DNA from: Lingula anatina | Taxonomy: Eukaryota > Brachiopoda > Lingulata > Lingulida > Lingulidae | Direction of reading: 5' to 3' | Assembly (NCBI RefSeq): GCF_001039355.2 | Contig: NW_019775383.1 | Span: 362,692 to 426,691, forward strand | Length of the DNA stretch: 64,000 nucleotides | In this document: one piece after another, positions 60,473 through 64,000 of the stretch | How positions within the stretch are numbered: position 1 is the first letter of the stretch | How the letters are laid out: every line of letters begins with the position of its first letter | Program-made: the position numbers and the translations under genes | Notes under the pieces: model-generated | Seen by the model: only the letters and a program-made list of their open reading frames with translations | Told to the model about the DNA's origin: nothing | Databases searched by the model: none

Positions 60473-60722
60473 TTCCTCCCTCTCTGCCTGTCTTTCTTTC
60501 TCTCTCTTTCTCTCCCTGTCAGAATCACAAGTATGCTTGTTCCAAAATACCTGCTTCTCCTCTAGAATCAATGTATCGCAATAAACTGTCACTCCAACGC
60601 TTCTTCTGACGCGTTTCATACCAACTGTTAATATCCTCCATACAAATACACTTGTTCGACTCCATAGCAAAACAATTTCTCAAATCTGTGAAATTCAAAC
60701 TTGAAGAAGAAGAAGAAGCCAT
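13987..60722 (-). CDS. TMCC-family transmembrane and coiled-coil protein, complete, 15 exons
   Basis: Minus-strand exons in order: 60722-60551, 59883-59815, 51454-51244, 20486-20267, 19931-19763, 19596-19371, 19110-19066, 18924-18892, 18676-18588, 17930-17858, 17603-17396, 16979-16845, 16369-16280, 14590-14412, 14113-13987. They join in frame to 681 codons plus a stop, close to vertebrate TMCC1/TMCC2 in length. Family signatures: [62 protein letters not shown]. Residues about 255-345 and 460-600 are coiled coil; 611-633 and 643-663 are membrane segments. TMCC proteins sit in the ER membrane with both ends cytosolic; human TMCC1 acts at ER-endosome contacts. The start is the first in-frame ATG after TAA at 60782-60780, with a purine at -3 and G at +4. 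Orthology to TMCC1, 2 or 3 is not decided. Confidence 0.93.
14180..14448. repeat. 45-bp minisatellite, six copies, overlapping the 3' end of TMCC exon 14
   Basis: Unit ACTTACTTTGTGGT[GG/CA]AG... with period 45. The copy nearest the exon contains the last coding bases and the GTAAGT donor; five further copies lie in the intron. The second copy from the left has ACTTAAT, which destroys its donor. Confidence 0.92.
14412..14590 (-). CDS. TMCC exon 14, glutamine run and first membrane segment
   Basis: Phase 0 in, phase 2 out. Encodes [23 protein letters not shown], then the hydrophobic [20 protein letters not shown]. Acceptor CTGTAG, donor GTAAGT at 14411-14406. Confidence 0.95.
14643..14813. mobile_element. 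Harbinger-like MITE, TTA target duplication, 171 bp
   Basis: TTA at 14640-14642 and 14814-14816. Ends GGGCACATTCAAAAC and GTTTTGAATGTGGTC are inverted with few mismatches; inner GAAAGCTTGCAGCA is also inverted. Confidence 0.85.
16135..16265. repeat. Near-tandem repeat of CCTAACACAATT-rich unit
   Basis: TCTCCAGCACAATCCC..CCTAACACAATTC and CTCTCCTAACACAA occur twice, about 72 bp apart. Confidence 0.7.
16280..16369 (-). CDS. TMCC exon 13, coiled coil
   Basis: Exactly 90 nt, phase 0-0. Encodes [15 protein letters not shown] then [15 protein letters not shown], matching the TMCC block EL-S-EEK--Y----RD-QE-LESCQTR. Confidence 0.95.
16370..16844 (-). other. TMCC intron 12, nothing seen
   Basis: Ordinary AT-rich intron. 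No repeat or coding signal seen. Confidence 0.6.
16845..16979 (-). CDS. TMCC exon 12, coiled coil
   Basis: 135 nt, phase 0-0. Encodes [18 protein letters not shown] then [19 protein letters not shown]. The [13 protein letters not shown] block is diagnostic of the family. Confidence 0.95.
16980..17395 (-). other. TMCC intron 11, nothing seen
   Basis: Ordinary AT-rich intron. No repeat or coding signal seen. Confidence 0.6.
17396..17603 (-). CDS. TMCC exon 11, acidic/serine linker and start of second coiled coil
   Basis: Phase 2 in, phase 0 out. Encodes [18 protein letters not shown], a proline/serine linker, then [17 protein letters not shown]. Corresponds to the KYGSDDECSSG region of vertebrate TMCC. 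Confidence 0.92.
17858..17930 (-). CDS. TMCC exon 10
   Basis: 73 nt, phase 1 in, phase 2 out. Encodes [19 protein letters not shown]. Not a conserved block, but both phases and both splice sites fit. Confidence 0.85.
17931..18587 (-). other. TMCC intron 9
   Basis: Holds the inverted-repeat element at 18019-18278. Nothing else seen. Confidence 0.65.
18019..18278. mobile_element. MITE with GATCCCATTCCC / GGGAATGGGTCC ends
   Basis: Inverted ends resemble those of the inner element at 59115-59313; TAA lies to the left and TTA to the right. The inner arms TCAGTCTACAT...GATTGATGG are only partly inverted. Confidence 0.6.
18588..18676 (-). CDS. TMCC exon 9, VSKPRSF...KFGSADNI block
   Basis: 89 nt, phase 2 in, phase 1 out. 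Encodes [18 protein letters not shown] then SADNI, one of the best conserved TMCC motifs. Confidence 0.95.
18892..18924 (-). CDS. TMCC exon 8, 33-nt microexon
   Basis: Phase 2-2, eleven codons, [10 protein letters not shown] plus the split codons. Acceptor ATTTCAG, donor GTAAGT. Length is a multiple of three, so skipping would not shift the frame. Confidence 0.85.
19066..19110 (-). CDS. TMCC exon 7, 45-nt small exon
   Basis: Phase 2-2. Encodes [15 protein letters not shown], matching the DVGAKVTGFSEG region of vertebrate TMCC. Donor GTAGGT. Confidence 0.9.
19371..19596 (-). CDS. TMCC exon 6, core of first coiled coil
   Basis: 226 nt, phase 1 in, phase 2 out. Encodes [44 protein letters not shown] and RDMGQGIK. 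This is the strongest family match in the gene. Confidence 0.98.
19763..19931 (-). CDS. TMCC exon 5, start of first coiled coil
   Basis: 169 nt, phase 0 in, phase 1 out. Serine/aspartate-rich start, then [18 protein letters not shown], matching the DPQRTK-A---LQ-KI motif. Confidence 0.95.
20267..20486 (-). CDS. TMCC exon 4, basic/serine N-terminal region
   Basis: 220 nt, phase 2 in, phase 0 out. Encodes [18 protein letters not shown] then a glycine/serine stretch. Both first-exon routes (51244 and 21680) join here. Confidence 0.92.
20487..21679 (-). other. Intron between alternative first exon and exon 4
   Basis: No coding signal. A G-run at about 21642-21655 lies just downstream (minus strand) of the alternative exon's donor. 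Confidence 0.6.
21680..21774 (-). CDS. Alternative first coding exon of TMCC
   Basis: ATG at 21774-21772 is the first in-frame ATG after TAA at 21882-21880. It encodes 31 codons beginning [17 protein letters not shown] and ending [10 protein letters not shown], then two bases and donor GTAACA. Exit phase 2 fits exon 4, giving R at the junction and a 562-codon isoform without exons 1-3. RRRLS is a PKA-type site. No acceptor-compatible phase exists for use as an internal exon after exon 3, which supports a separate promoter. The ATG context is weak. Confidence 0.6.
21775..23722. other. Upstream of alternative exon: possible promoter region
   Basis: Contains the TAATCC cluster at 22226-22380 and an A/T-rich AATAAT tract near 23187-23246. 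No coding signal. Confidence 0.4.
22226..22380. promoter_or_regulatory. Cluster of TAATCC-like sites in a degenerate 22-bp repeat
   Basis: TAATCC at 22232, 22298 and 22320, with TGATCC, CAATCC and AAATCC in the units between and after; most units also carry GGAT, giving GGATa(t/c)aATCC palindromes. TAATCC is the site of K50 homeodomain factors (Otx, Pitx, Gsc). It lies about 450 bases upstream of the alternative ATG. Regulatory use is inferred. Confidence 0.3.
23723..23931. mobile_element. MITE with GGGTCCATTCCC end
   Basis: Left end after TAA; right end GGGAGTGGGCCC is a diverged inverted copy. Inner TTAATCTATTTGCAT-like arms are partly inverted. Confidence 0.55.
23932..25582. other. TMCC intron 3, nothing seen
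   Basis: AT-rich; one A-run at 25260-25280. No repeat or coding signal seen. Confidence 0.6.
25583..25871. mobile_element. Harbinger-like MITE, TAA target duplication, 289 bp
   Basis: TAA at 25580-25582 and 25872-25874. Ends GAGGTCACTCAGAACA and TGTTCTGAACACGCTC; inner GATCCGCGGACTAACAGATC and AAATATGGC are inverted at the other end. Confidence 0.85.
25872..30973. other. TMCC intron 3 with microsatellites
   Basis: (CA)n at 26157-26191, (CT)n then (CA)n at 26357-26400, (GAAT)n at 27113-27143, G-runs near 27490-27512, (AT)n at 29973-29994. No coding signal on either strand. Confidence 0.65.
30974..31139. mobile_element. MITE with CAGGCCCGTAGCCAG ends, ATCAC duplication, 166 bp
   Basis: Left end CAGGCCCGTAGCCAG pairs with right end CTGGCTACGTGCCTG. 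ATCAC (30969-30973 and 31140-31144) abuts both ends. Related to the copy at 9420-9573. Confidence 0.85.
31140..40293. other. TMCC intron 3, microsatellites and weak repeats
   Basis: (GA)n at 31482-31506 and 35555-35606, (TG)n with TGTATG variants at 38866-39045, (CA)n at 39134-39163, diverged direct repeats between 36950 and 38170. Frames here are low-complexity artefacts. Confidence 0.6.
40293..41049. repeat. Left copy of the gap-flanking duplication
   Basis: (GA)n followed by unique sequence; 40391-41049 matches 41828-42486 at a constant offset of 1437 with about five differences seen by eye. Ends exactly at the gap. Confidence 0.9.
41050..41785. other. Assembly gap (Ns)
   Basis: 736 undetermined bases. 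Any reading frame spanning it is meaningless. Confidence 1.
41786..42486. repeat. Right copy of the gap-flanking duplication
   Basis: Begins with (GA)n at the gap edge and continues as the same sequence as 40391-41049 with no indels. Confidence 0.9.
42711..44150. repeat. Diverged tandem duplication, first copy
   Basis: Starts GGTGGCCTAGAGGG; contains (CT)n-(CA)n at 42818-42860 and a MITE at 43329-43505. The second copy is 44178-45228. Confidence 0.85.
43329..43505. mobile_element. Harbinger-like MITE inside duplication copy 1
   Basis: Ends GGCCCCATTCAGAATAG and CTGTTCTGAATGGGACC; inner GGGTCAAATATGGCCGACCC and its inverted counterpart. AAA on both sides. Confidence 0.82.
44178..45228. repeat. 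Diverged tandem duplication, second copy
   Basis: Same order as 42711-44150, offset 1466 at the start, several percent divergence, and a deletion of roughly 400 bp matching about 43575-43950. An N at 44176 sits at the junction. Confidence 0.85.
44780..44954. mobile_element. Harbinger-like MITE inside duplication copy 2
   Basis: Duplicate of the element at 43329-43505, with the arms GCCCCATTCAGAATAG and CTGTTCTGAATGGGGC. Confidence 0.82.
45229..47928. other. TMCC intron 3, nothing coding seen
   Basis: Contains (AAT)n at 46788-46813 and a purine-rich AAAGAAAG stretch at 47100-47170. A short ATG frame with a GTAAGT donor at about 46022-45990 does not fit the TMCC phase. Confidence 0.55.
47929..48148. 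repeat. 29-bp minisatellite, about 7.5 copies
   Basis: CAATGGGTTTCACCAAAG recurs every 29 bp from 47939 to 48113, alternating AGTCACAGG and GGGCATTGG spacers. No unique spacers, so not a CRISPR. Confidence 0.95.
48149..50597. other. TMCC intron 3, nothing seen
   Basis: Short GA run at 49831-49855 and a degenerate relic related to the 30974 element near 49610-49680. No coding signal. Confidence 0.55.
50598..50777. mobile_element. Harbinger-like MITE, left end diverged
   Basis: GATCCAAGGATCTAAATATG and CACTTGAAAGCTTG are inverted at 50703-50760; right end GTTCTGAATGGGCCC. No clear target duplication. Confidence 0.65.
51187..51236. repeat. (CA)n microsatellite next to the TMCC exon 3 donor
   Basis: On the transcript strand this is a (TG)n tract beginning within ten bases of the GTAAGT donor of exon 3. 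Confidence 0.95.
51244..51454 (-). CDS. TMCC exon 3
   Basis: 211 nt, phase 1 in, phase 2 out. Starts [19 protein letters not shown]; glycine/serine/proline-rich. Acceptor ATTTCCAG, donor GTAAGT at 51243-51238. Its final two bases AT pair with the first G of exon 4. Confidence 0.85.
51455..53665 (-). other. TMCC intron 2, proximal part
   Basis: (GA)n then (CA)n at 52184-52274; one N at 53022. No coding signal. Confidence 0.6.
53666..53891. mobile_element. Harbinger-like MITE, second subfamily, TTA duplication, 226 bp
   Basis: TTA at 53663-53665 and 53892-53894. Ends CACCCCATTTCCATAGATTT and an inverted counterpart; arms include GACCGATCTA and GATCGATCTAAA. Inner GGCTTAAGCGTCTGTC and AGCTGTAAGGGGGTAATTA are shared with 59115-59313. 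Confidence 0.85.
53897..54018. repeat. 41-bp tandem repeat, three copies
   Basis: Unit AGGCAAGTTCCCAGCAATGC followed by CTGAAACTCGGGGTGTATTAC, starting just after the adjacent MITE. Confidence 0.92.
54058..54263. mobile_element. Harbinger-like MITE, first subfamily
   Basis: Left GGGCGCATTCAGAACAAG, right TTGTGAATGCAGTC before TAA. Inner GATCCGTGGATCAAACATGG and AAAGCTTGC have inverted partners. Confidence 0.75.
54748..54939. mobile_element. Harbinger-like MITE, TTA target duplication, 192 bp
   Basis: TTA at 54745-54747 and 54940-54942. Ends GGCCCCATTCAGAACAG and CTATTCTGAAGGGGCC. Confidence 0.88.
54940..57636 (-). other. TMCC intron 2, microsatellites
   Basis: (TC)n-rich at 55732-55825, then (CA)n; long purine tract at 56930-57155. 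No coding signal. Confidence 0.6.
56930..57155. repeat. Long polypurine (GA)n-rich tract
   Basis: About 220 bases almost free of pyrimidines on the plus strand except GATTAAGAATG repeats. Confidence 0.9.
57637..57855. mobile_element. Harbinger-like MITE, right end missing
   Basis: Left end GGTCCCATTCAAAACAG; GAAAGCAAG and CCTTTAATGGTCTCCC are inverted at 57806-57850; then homology stops. Confidence 0.65.
57856..59078 (-). other. TMCC intron 2, microsatellites
   Basis: (CA)n-rich stretch at 58222-58368, (TG)n and G-run at 58871-58898. No coding signal. Confidence 0.6.
59079..59490. mobile_element. Harbinger-like MITE interrupted by another MITE
   Basis: Outer ends GGACGCATTCAGAACCAAAG and GTGTAAATACTGCC, split at TTA by the element at 59115-59313. 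Inner parts CAAATATGGCCCACCC and AAAAGCTTGATGCATAATCC match other first-subfamily copies. Confidence 0.75.
59115..59313. mobile_element. Inner Harbinger-like MITE, TTA duplication, 199 bp
   Basis: TTA at 59112-59114 and 59314-59316. Ends GGGTGCATTCCCATAGATTT and the inverted AAATCTATGGGAATGGGGTC. Closely related to 53666-53891. Confidence 0.9.
59815..59883 (-). CDS. TMCC exon 2
   Basis: 69 nt, phase 1-1. Encodes [20 protein letters not shown] then YAG. Acceptor GTTTCAG, donor GTACAC. Small and not conserved, but both phases fit exons 1 and 3. Confidence 0.7.
60434..60471. repeat. (TC)n microsatellite
   Basis: TC run, (GA)n on the TMCC transcript, about 80 bases after the exon 1 donor. Confidence 0.95.
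60551..60722 (-). CDS. TMCC exon 1 (start codon)
   Basis: ATG at 60722-60720, in-frame TAA 20 codons upstream. Encodes [34 protein letters not shown], then donor GTATTT; phase 1 out. An out-of-frame ATG lies a few bases upstream. Confidence 0.78.
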
Positions 60723-60880
60723 TCCAGAGCATTCCAAACTGAATGCTAGATGTTTTTCGGCAACAACATTGTCTGTTTCTTACGCCACTCTTGCTGTTGC
60801 TTAGCACAATGCCTTACTAGTATTATCTCTGCATCTCTCTGAGCAAAGTTTGCCACCAAGACAACTTGAGAAAGCAACAT
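60723..60880 (-). promoter_or_regulatory. TMCC 5' UTR / promoter region
   Basis: Immediately upstream of the start codon. No clear TATA box or initiator could be assigned. Confidence 0.35.
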
Positions 60881-61230
60881 GATCATTTACCAGTCAACAA
60901 AATTCCCGAATGCCTGCCTTCGGAGGAGGAGGACATGGGTTCGACCCCTTTCGGGGACTTACCAGTCCTTCATAAACGGTACCTGCTGGCTCCCATCTTT
61001 CCATTCAGCCTGTGGGGTTGAAGCAGGAGAAAAGTTCCTGGTCACGCAGAGAAAGATATTGTTCGTTTGCTAGCTTTCAGTGTCTCATAGAACATGCTAG
61101 GCTGTATCCTCCCTAGGGAGTCGAGAACGTTAACACCCAGATTGTCTGAGGGCCCCAAAAAAATGACCAGGTATCTGTAAACCGCTCTGACACGACAAAG
61201 TAGTGCAATATATAAGAAGTGAACTTTTAC
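60880..61230. mobile_element. SINE-like element with Pol III B box
   Basis: B-box GGTTCGACCCC at 60938-60948, followed by a GGGGACTTACCAGTCC... body and an end with AGTAGTGCAATATATAAGAAG and a repeated CTTTTA tail. Typical of tRNA-derived SINEs. No A box or cloverleaf recognised. Confidence 0.6.
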
Positions 61231-63834
61231 TTTTACTCTTTCCTCATCAAACACAGTCTTATTTTTAGATTACCAATCACATAAAACAAAAACAAAATAG
61301 ACAATTAGCCGAGTTTACTAGTACTTGACATATATGCAGATTCCTGACGGAACTGAAAATGAAACCATTTCTTGGTATTTGCTGTTTGTTTCCAGAAGGA
61401 TTGCATACTTCGAAGAGATCCTTGTCAAAGCAAAGGAATGTTCTTCTCAAATACGTCTACATCACGACACTGGGGATATGATGCATGTCCTTCAGAAAGA
61501 AGACCTTTTTTCAGTTTTAGTTTCATCTTCGGCTTTGGCGAATCAGTCTCTTGGGAACTGACTATCTTTTATGACAACTGTTGAACATGTACAATTTGAT
61601 GAGGTTAAAATACAAAAATTGAAAAAGATAATTAATTAATTAATTAAAAGGACTTCTGACCCTAGAAATAATATCTATGAAAAATGTTTGTAGATATTGC
61701 TTTCATATCTCGAAAGAGAATTGCACATCACATAACATTTATAAACATTATTGCAGACAAGAGTATTCATTAGACATAGGCTTCCAACTACTGGCATGGC
61801 AGTGTGCAGAAGTTCTTGTATTTTTATGAAAAAAAATGCAGCATTATCTATGGACGTAAATCACAACAAATTTCATAAACTTGAGTAGTCCCATCTTTCA
61901 GCTGCAGAGAATATCACTTTCTTGTCTCCAGTTTTTAAATGATGATGGGATCTGCCTTACAATAACAGATCTATAACAAAACCCAATGTCACAAAATGAG
62001 TTTTTTCCTCATCAAATTGACAACTTTGATCATATCTCAGCTCCGCTCACACCCGAGTCCCCATGGACTAGACAAATTAGATCACACATGACAAAATAAG
62101 TGACGTCCGAATGAAAACTGCTCTCAGAACTTGACAAGTCTTAGAACTAGTTTGTGACAAAATCTAAAAATTCCCCTGAAAACTTGTCATTGTCCAATTA
62201 AAACTGCAGCAGCTCTGATGAGATTTCTCCAGCGTACCTCCTCAATATCCTGACATGACAACAAGATGAAGCCGAGAGCACTGAAAATGTTTCATACACC
62301 AGGGAAATAACGCAGATCTCAATCTGTTAAATGAAAATCTTCTGCAAATAGCTCTATAAAAAGTTCTGATGATCAGAATCACTTTGGTGACAATTCCAAT
62401 TTCCAAGTCTTTCAATAAAATCTTCTCCACGTAAAAAATGATAAAAATTTCAAAAAGAAAGAAAGTCAAGAAAACTACTATACAAAACTCCCTGCAATAT
62501 TATATCACTCTGTCATAATTCTGAAGAATACGCTCCTCACTAAATCTCTCCATCTGAGAAGATTACTTGGGAAAAGATACTTTCAAAATGACACAATGCT
62601 CCTCGCTGTTACTAATAACACACACTACATCATAATCTGGCGACAGAACCTCTGATTTAGTAATCTCTCTGTCCACTTCTCAGCATCAGAAGTTCAAAGG
62701 TTCAAAGTAAACCTTTCTGAGGAATATGCTGCACTATAATTATATACATGTATACATCTATCTGTCGTGCCTGTGCAGTTGCCTATCACTTTATACCTTT
62801 TTTTTTTGTCTTTGGGCGTCTTTTGTACTGTTTTCTAAACTTGTCTACACAGTACAATGTGGTGCAACCAGACTTGGTCTGTTTGGTTCAAGACACCACA
62901 CTTAATCTGCATAGTGAAGGCATTTTCATTTTTCAATACCATTCCTTTCCTTAATAGTCTGTCTGAGTTCAGAAATCTTGCAACAAGCTTTAAATAGGAT
63001 CATGTGTGTGGGTATGTGTGCACGTGCATGTGCGCATGCTTGAGTGTGTGTCACTAGACTTTGTGTTGATCTTACCAAATCTTTACTTCACAATATGTCA
63101 GACAGATGGAGTTTTTTTGGGGCAAATCAGGTTTGCAACTGGGAAGGCCAGTTCCGCCTTGTGTAAACAGGGCAGTATGTCGTGTTCATGTGTCTGTGGT
63201 TGATCAACTGCTAACCAAACTCCTGTTATCAGTGCTAGCCACAGGCTAAGCCGCCCAGTTTCATAAGTGCATGGTATTCTTAAAATATATTTGTGATACA
63301 TGCGTGTTCGTGTACTTTTATGACACGGAACTTAAAAATAAGCTGTGTGTGTGTGTGTGTGTGTGTGTATGCACGCGCGTGTTCATTCATATACATGTAT
63401 ATGTCACTTTTAATGAAAACCGCTAAGAATTTTAGCCAAATACAAGTACAGTAAATACTTTTTTCAAATATCAGAAATAAATAAATATGCAAATTATTAA
63501 ATTAAGTACTAGTAATAAAACAAGAGTCAGAACAATCAAGATGCATATCAAAGCCTAATAAACACACATTCACCAATATGACATTTTTATTAGCTTGACT
63601 GGGTCTTCACCTTAAAAGTTACATACATTTGTGATATAAGTACTAGTAAGTGCCATGAACTATTCACATTCCAGTGTGTATGGCACTTATCAGTGTGATT
63701 TATATTGTTTTACCTGGGTATTATCAATATAAACAAGACAATGGTCATAAAATAAGCTAAATGAAGCCTTGTGGCACACTATCTTACATTTAGTATTTTT
63801 TCAGCTGTGTTATAAATGATATGTACACTTAAAG

Positions 63835-63875
<41 letters not shown>

Positions 63876-64000
63876 TCAATTCAATGTTCAGCTAAATTTA
63901 GAGTTATTACTATGAAATATTGTAGTGCAAAAAAACGTTAGATTACTAGTATTATATATAGCAGCCAGTTAAAAAAATCTAACTTGTTCCTCTTGGCACA
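61231..64000. other. No gene seen
   Basis: AT-rich sequence with (TG)n at 63342-63368 and 63838-63871. No exon with domain similarity on either strand. Confidence 0.6.

Noticed and set aside
60358-60609. Plus frame with a serine/leucine run
   Set aside because: Read through a (TC)n tract opposite TMCC exon 1.
60938-60948. tRNA gene from the B-box match
   Set aside because: No cloverleaf or A box found; the SINE-like tail explains the match better.

Overview
This is a 64 kb window of animal (metazoan) genomic DNA, not bacterial. It has short coding exons bounded by GT-AG introns, AT-rich introns full of (GA)n, (CA)n and (TC)n microsatellites, many short palindromic DNA-transposon relics (MITEs) and an N-filled assembly gap. 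The two gene families are animal ones, and the repeat content suits a marine invertebrate (lophotrochozoan or invertebrate deuterostome). I cannot name the species.

Two genes are present and they converge tail to tail. (1) Plus strand, 138-9796: the 3' part of a gene for a secreted or extracellular protein, with one CUB domain over three exons, then 15 EGF-like domains with one exon each (12 carry the D-x-D/N-E-C calcium-binding start), then a short basic tail. The 5' end lies outside the window. All 19 exons join in frame to 768 codons plus a stop. (2) Minus strand, 60722 down to 13987: a complete 15-exon TMCC-family gene (transmembrane and coiled-coil domain protein, an ER membrane protein). 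It joins in frame to 681 codons plus a stop, with two coiled-coil regions and two C-terminal membrane segments. An alternative first coding exon at 21774-21680 has the right exit phase and gives a 562-codon isoform. The intron between TMCC exons 3 and 4 spans about 31 kb.

Layout: 1-10165 CUB/EGF gene with MITEs in its introns; 10166-10415 a MITE between the two 3' ends; about 10490-13986 putative TMCC 3' UTR; 13987-20486 the twelve 3' TMCC exons; 20487-51243 giant TMCC intron holding the alternative first exon, a cluster of TAATCC sites, MITEs, a gap at 41050-41785 flanked by two nearly identical 659-bp copies, a diverged tandem duplication (42711-45228) and a 29-bp minisatellite; 51244-60722 TMCC exons 3 to 1; 60723-64000 upstream region with a SINE-like element and no gene that I can see.

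I found no unknown multi-gene system. The best leads are the alternative TMCC promoter/exon with its upstream TAATCC cluster, a 45-bp minisatellite that multiplies the 5' splice site of the penultimate TMCC exon, two tiny in-frame TMCC exons, nested PIF/Harbinger-like MITEs, and duplications around gaps that may be assembly artefacts.
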